A stretch of 64,000 nucleotides of DNA from Acidobacteriota bacterium (GTDB lineage Bacteria; Acidobacteriota; Aminicenantia; Aminicenantales; Saccharicenantaceae): positions 124,001 through 188,000 of the forward strand of contig JAKLEN010000002.1 in the NCBI GenBank assembly GCA_022711665.1, written 5' to 3'. This document shows, one piece after another, positions 60,914 through 64,000 of the stretch (position 1 is its first letter; every line of letters begins with the position of its first letter). The translations under genes were made by a program, and so were the position numbers. The notes under the pieces are model-generated. The model did no database searches. It saw only the letters and a list, made by a program, of their open reading frames with translations, and had not been told where the DNA came from.

Positions 60914-62482
60914 TCAGGCCTCCTCGAGCACCTTCCAGCCCAGGGCGCCGGCCAGCTCGAAGACCGGCTTCCGTAGGTCGCCGTAGACGGTCACCCGGTG
61001 CCAGCCCCACTGGTCCCACTCGGCGAAGAGCTTCTCGATGTCGCCGACCGGCTCGGCCGCCAGCTTGGTCCGGCAGGCCCGGTCGTCGGGCGAGTTGCCG
61101 ACGGTCCTGGCCTGGTGGAAGAGGAAGAGCCGCCGCTCCGGCGAGGCCTCGACCGTGGTGGTCATGTAGCCGGCCGGCAGGATCGAGCGGACCGAGGCGC
61201 CCTGGCGGTCCTCCGAGTGGGTCAGGATCTCGAACGGGTTGGCCGGGCCGCCGGGGCCGAAGGGCCGGTTGGAGGCGACGCAGTGGGCGTAGATGATCTC
61301 CCGCCGGGACGTGTCGATGACCGGGTCGGAGATGTAGCCCGGCCGGCCGTTCGTCAGGGTGGTCAGGGCCACCATCGTGGCCGTCGAGCGGACGTCGCAC
61401 TCGCAGGCTCCGACCAGGCCCTCGTTCAGAAGCTCGTGGAAGCCGAGGCAGGGATAGGCGTGGATGTGGCCGCCGTAGAACCCGCCTAGGCAGTTGATGG
61501 TGATGGCGTTGGCCCCGTGCTCCTTGAGGACGGCCTTCTGGCCGAGGTACATGGCCGCCGAGGTCAGCAGCGTCTCGGGCGTCACCCCCTCGACCTTGGC
61601 CGCCGTCGCGGCCCAGCGGTCGGCTACGGCCCTGGCCTCGTCCTTGTCGGCCGCGGCCCAGGCCTCGTTGACCTTGGCGAAGGGCACGTTGACGACGTCG
61701 ATGCCCAGGCCTTCCTTGACGGCCGGGGCGATGCCGGGCCAGCCCCCGCCGACGGCCAGGATGCGCGATTCCTTCATCTTCTTCAGGCAATCGCCGGCCG
61801 CGAGGAAGGCGACGGCGTCAGAGGCGACGGCCGGGTCGCCGGGTCCCGGCGTCGCCGCCCGCCTGGCCGCCGCGACCAGCCCGGCGAACTCGGCCGGCCG
61901 GCCGCTCCTTTTGACCTCGGCGAAGGCCCGGCAGGCGGCCGCGAGGTCTTCCGGCCGCGAGGAGGCGACAAAGCCGAGATTGGGCGCGTTCTGGCGCAGG
62001 AACTCCGCCGTATAGACGAGGAAGCCGCCGCTGCCGCCGTATTGGAAGTCGACGTAAAGCGTGGGCCGGCCGGAAGCGGCGACCGTCTGGACGACCCGGT
62101 TCCAGCAGTTGAGCTGGACGACGACGTAGCCGTCCGGCGGCGCGGCGGCGTCGCCGGCCAGGATCTTCCGAGCCTCCTCCTCGCCCTTGGCCATGGACGT
62201 CAGGAACTCCCAGCCCGGGAAGGCTCGGCGCAGGGCCGCCGCGGTCCGGTCCATGACCGGCCGGAAGTCGAAGCCGACGTTGGGCCAGTCGGGGCCGGGC
62301 TGGACGACTGCATGGAGAGCGTAGACGATCCTGATCCGGAGCTTCTCCGTCTTCGAGCAGGCCTGGAAGAGGCCGGCCGGCGCGAGGACGCCCAAGGCTC
62401 CGGCCGAGGCGGCCGTCGTCAGGAAGCGCCGCCGGCTCAAGGGGCAGCCGGGGCAGCCGGTCCCGCGGTGTTTCGTGTTCAT
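60914..62482 (-). CDS. Tat-exported L-fucose/L-arabinose isomerase-like protein
   Basis: 522 residues. The N-terminus holds a twin-arginine signal (SRRRFLTTAASAG) and then LFQACSKTEK, which may be a lipobox. The body matches the fold of the FucI/AraA sugar isomerase superfamily: VVQLNCWNRVVQT, ITINCLGGFYGGHIHAYPCLGFHE and EASPERRLFLFHQA. Such isomerases are cytoplasmic metalloenzymes, so an exported version is unusual and may bind rather than isomerise its sugar. AAGGAGG lies before the ATG at 62482. The start is divergent from the TIM-barrel gene. Confidence 0.8.
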   Translation of the reverse strand: MNTKHRGTGCPGCPLSRRRFLTTAASAGALGVLAPAGLFQACSKTEKLRIRIVYALHAVVQPGPDWPNVGFDFRPVMDRTAAALRRAFPGWEFLTSMAKGEEEARKILAGDAAAPPDGYVVVQLNCWNRVVQTVAASGRPTLYVDFQYGGSGGFLVYTAEFLRQNAPNLGFVASSRPEDLAAACRAFAEVKRSGRPAEFAGLVAAARRAATPGPGDPAVASDAVAFLAAGDCLKKMKESRILAVGGGWPGIAPAVKEGLGIDVVNVPFAKVNEAWAAADKDEARAVADRWAATAAKVEGVTPETLLTSAAMYLGQKAVLKEHGANAITINCLGGFYGGHIHAYPCLGFHELLNEGLVGACECDVRSTATMVALTTLTNGRPGYISDPVIDTSRREIIYAHCVASNRPFGPGGPANPFEILTHSEDRQGASVRSILPAGYMTTTVEASPERRLFLFHQARTVGNSPDDRACRTKLAAEPVGDIEKLFAEWDQWGWHRVTVYGDLRKPVFELAGALGWKVLEEA

Positions 62483-62534
62483 CGGGCCTCCTTCGTTCGT
62501 GGGGCGATCGGGCCGGCCGCGGGCGCCGGGCCGA

Positions 62535-62563
62535 TGCTAAATCAGGGTCCGCGGGGTTGTCAA
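62535..62563 (-). promoter_or_regulatory. Promoter of the isomerase-like gene
   Basis: On the minus strand TTGACA (62563-62558), a 17-base spacer and TTAGCA (62540-62535). Its -35 box lies eight bases from that of the opposing TIM-barrel gene. Confidence 0.6.
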
Positions 62564-62571
62564 CGGGAGAA

Positions 62572-62601
62572 TTGACCGGGCCGGGAAAAAGCCGTTATAG
62601 T
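62572..62601 (+). promoter_or_regulatory. Leaderless promoter of the TIM-barrel gene
   Basis: TTGACC (62572-62577), an 18-base spacer and TATAGT (62596-62601). The ATG at 62608 is six bases after the -10, so the transcript should begin at or beside the start codon, a clear leaderless layout. Confidence 0.68.
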
Positions 62602-62607
62602 GCCTCC

Positions 62608-63456
62608 ATGAGCAGCCTGACCAGACGGGGATTTCTCGGGAGCTCGCTGGCCGCGGCGGCCGCGCTCGGCGGAGCGGCGGCGGAAAGGGGCGGAGGGCGG
62701 CCGGGCGGGCCGGCGCCGGGGCCGCGGTTCGAGCTCGGCCTGGCCTCCTACACCTGCCGCGAATTCGACCTCGACGCGACACTGGCGATGGCCCGCCGTG
62801 TGGGCCTCGGCCGCATCGCCTTGAAGGACATGCACCTGCCGCTCGACAGCCCGGACGAAGCCATCCGGACGGTTATCGCCAAAACCCGGGCCGCGGGCCT
62901 CGTCCCCTACGGCTGCGGCGTCGTCTACATGGCCAGCGAGGCCGAGGTCGACCGGGCCTTCGCCTACGCCCGGACGGGCGGCTTCGAGATCATCATCGGC
63001 GTGCCGGAGCACGCCCTCCTCGACCGGGTCGAGCGGCGGGTCCGCGAAACGGGCATCCGGCTAGCCATCCACAACCACGGCCCGGGCGACCTCCGCTACC
63101 CGACGCCGGGATCGGTCCTGGAGCGTATCGCCGCCCGGGACCCGCGGATCGGCGTCTGCTTCGATGCCGGCCACTGCGCCCGGGCCGGGCTCGACCCTTC
63201 GGCCGAGGCCGTCCGCTGCGGTCCGCGCCTCCTCGACGTCCATATGAAGGACGTTTCCGCGGCCACGACCGAGGGCGGCGCGGTCGAAGTCGGCCGTGGC
63301 GTCATCAACATCCCCGGCCTGCTCCGCGCCCTGGCGGAGATCGGCTACGCCGGAACGCTGGCCTTCGAGCACGAGAAGGACGGCCGGGACCCGCTCCCCG
63401 GCCTGGCCGAGTCCGTCGGCTATGTCCGCGGGGCCGCGGCCGCCCTGAAGCTCTGA
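62608..63456 (+). CDS. Tat-exported sugar phosphate isomerase/epimerase-like protein
   Basis: 282 residues. A twin-arginine signal (LTRRGFLGSSLAAAAALGG) precedes an AP-endonuclease-2-type TIM barrel: LGLASYTCREFDLDATLAM, LAIHNHGPGDLRYP, VCFDAGHCARAGLD, LLDVHMKDVSA and ALAFEHEKDG-like strands with metal-binding Glu/His/Asp. Family members isomerise or epimerise sugars (IolE, hydroxypyruvate isomerase, 3-ketosugar epimerases). The signal places it outside the cytoplasm. The ATG at 62608 is fixed by the -10 box six bases before it. Confidence 0.85.
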   Translation: MSSLTRRGFLGSSLAAAAALGGAAAERGGGRPGGPAPGPRFELGLASYTCREFDLDATLAMARRVGLGRIALKDMHLPLDSPDEAIRTVIAKTRAAGLVPYGCGVVYMASEAEVDRAFAYARTGGFEIIIGVPEHALLDRVERRVRETGIRLAIHNHGPGDLRYPTPGSVLERIAARDPRIGVCFDAGHCARAGLDPSAEAVRCGPRLLDVHMKDVSAATTEGGAVEVGRGVINIPGLLRALAEIGYAGTLAFEHEKDGRDPLPGLAESVGYVRGAAAALKL

Positions 63457-63521
63457 GGCCCGGGCTTCCCCGCCCGGACCCCGGGTGGTACAATGGCGGC
63501 GGAAAGGGTCAGGAGGAGACG

Positions 63522-64000
63522 ATGAAGGCGAACCTTCCCATCCGCGTCCTGTCCGCGGCCCTCGGCCTGACGGCGCTCGCCGCGGCGGCCCTGCCCGGGG
63601 CCAAGCCCAAGCTCGATCCCGAGAGCCGGAAGTTCTATGCCACCGCCCATCTCATCATGACCAAGGAAGAATCCAGGATCTGGGCGCGGCTGCCGGACGC
63701 GGCGAGCCGCCGTGAGTTCGTCGCCGACTTCTGGCTCAAGCGCGATCCCGACCCGGCCACGCCGGAGAACGAGTTCCGCAAGGAGTTCGAGGCCCGCGTC
63801 GCCTATGTCAACAAGCGGTTCAACAAGGAAGGCGGCCCCGGCTACAACACCGACCGCGGCCGCGTCTATATCTTCATGGGCCCGCCGGACAAGATCGATG
63901 AGTACAACCCGGATTACAGCACCTCCATCCGCGGCTTCACCGACATCTGGGTCTATTACGGCCGCCAGATGGCCGTGGTCTTCGCCGACGAGCGGGGCGA
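63522..64000 (+). CDS. GWxTD-domain exported protein (3' truncated by window edge)
   Basis: The frame is open to the window end (159 residues). A signal peptide (VLSAALGLTALAAAALPGA) precedes the start of a GWxTD domain: a preceding helical part with FWLKRDPDPATPENEFRKEF, then GPGYNTDRGRVYIFMGPPD, where the usual GW is GY before xTD. This domain is common in Acidobacteriota and Aminicenantes and has no fixed function. AGGAGG lies six bases before the ATG, and TACAAT is at 63489-63494. It supports the taxonomic guess. Confidence 0.85.
   Translation, partial: MKANLPIRVLSAALGLTALAAAALPGAKPKLDPESRKFYATAHLIMTKEESRIWARLPDAASRREFVADFWLKRDPDPATPENEFRKEFEARVAYVNKRFNKEGGPGYNTDRGRVYIFMGPPDKIDEYNPDYSTSIRGFTDIWVYYGRQMAVVFADERG

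Noticed and set aside
1..64000. CRISPR arrays, rRNA and tRNA genes.
   Set aside because: No regularly spaced 20-40 base repeats and no cloverleaf or rRNA-like conserved stretch were seen on either strand.

Overview
The window reads as GC-rich chromosomal DNA of a Gram-negative, fermentative, heterotrophic bacterium, most likely a member of the Acidobacteriota/Candidatus Aminicenantes group. The assignment is inference. It rests on the partial GWxTD-domain protein at the right end, a membrane-anchored Ser/Thr kinase, beta-propeller and TPR-sulfatase-like exported proteins, a DUF3943 outer-membrane protein, an EF-G of the mitochondrial-EFG1/spdEFG1 type and two acyl-phosphate fermentation modules. 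No rRNA, tRNA or CRISPR array was found. Nearly all DNA is coding and no gap exceeds about 300 bases. Many genes have near-consensus TTGACA-N16/18-TATAAT promoters and clear AGGAG ribosome sites.

Layout. 0-5.3 kb: end of a receptor-like Ser/Thr kinase overlapping a low-molecular-weight protein phosphatase, an AI-2E-type transporter, then divergent acetate kinase (minus) and phosphate acetyltransferase (plus). 5.4-10.3 kb: a visibly lower-GC block with a SatD/DUF3307 gene pair under palindromic TTATAA operators and a large single-chain restriction-methyltransferase of type ISP-like build. 10.4-16.2 kb: GNAT and DUF2156 acyltransferases, a butyrate kinase/phosphate butyryltransferase operon and a sulfatase-fold/TPR protein. 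16.2-25.2 kb: a ten-Asp-box propeller protein, a YgjP-type metallopeptidase without a normal start codon, an S9 dipeptidyl peptidase, a FucP-like transporter with a ROK sugar kinase, and a DUF481 outer-membrane protein followed by a long inverted repeat.

25.4-34.4 kb: a rubredoxin-ferredoxin:thioredoxin reductase fusion with its own thioredoxin, LarE overlapping MnmA, a prohibitin-like protein, an M64 peptidase, EF-G with a P-loop ATPase, and a HAD phosphatase. 34.4-41.7 kb: DUF3943, a YbhN-like membrane protein, a CDP-alcohol phosphatidyltransferase, and a pair of M16 peptidases (one active-looking, one without the zinc motif). 41.6-49.0 kb: AddA/AddB-like recombination nuclease genes and a membrane-anchored methyltransferase. 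49.1-50.3 kb: an SPFH gene, a ribbon-helix-helix repressor and a 23-residue membrane peptide in one operon. 50.4-55 kb: a Tat-exported Fe-S aldo/keto reductase and an ABC exporter. 55.1-56.2 kb: a low-GC orphan block with an insertion-sequence scar. 56.2-64 kb: a GH29 fucosidase lipoprotein, a solute:sodium symporter with a small membrane partner, a NYN-LOTUS protein, exported sugar isomerase-like proteins and the start of the GWxTD protein.

How it fits together: acetate and butyrate kinase/transacylase pairs point to ATP from acyl-CoA fermentation. The fucosidase, SSS symporter, FucP-like permease, ROK kinase and sugar isomerase/epimerase proteins point to scavenging of host or plant glycans. 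S9, M64 and M16 peptidases point to peptide use. The best candidates for under-described biology are the SatD/DUF3307 regulon, the SPFH-RHH-micropeptide operon and the rubredoxin-FTR/thioredoxin module.
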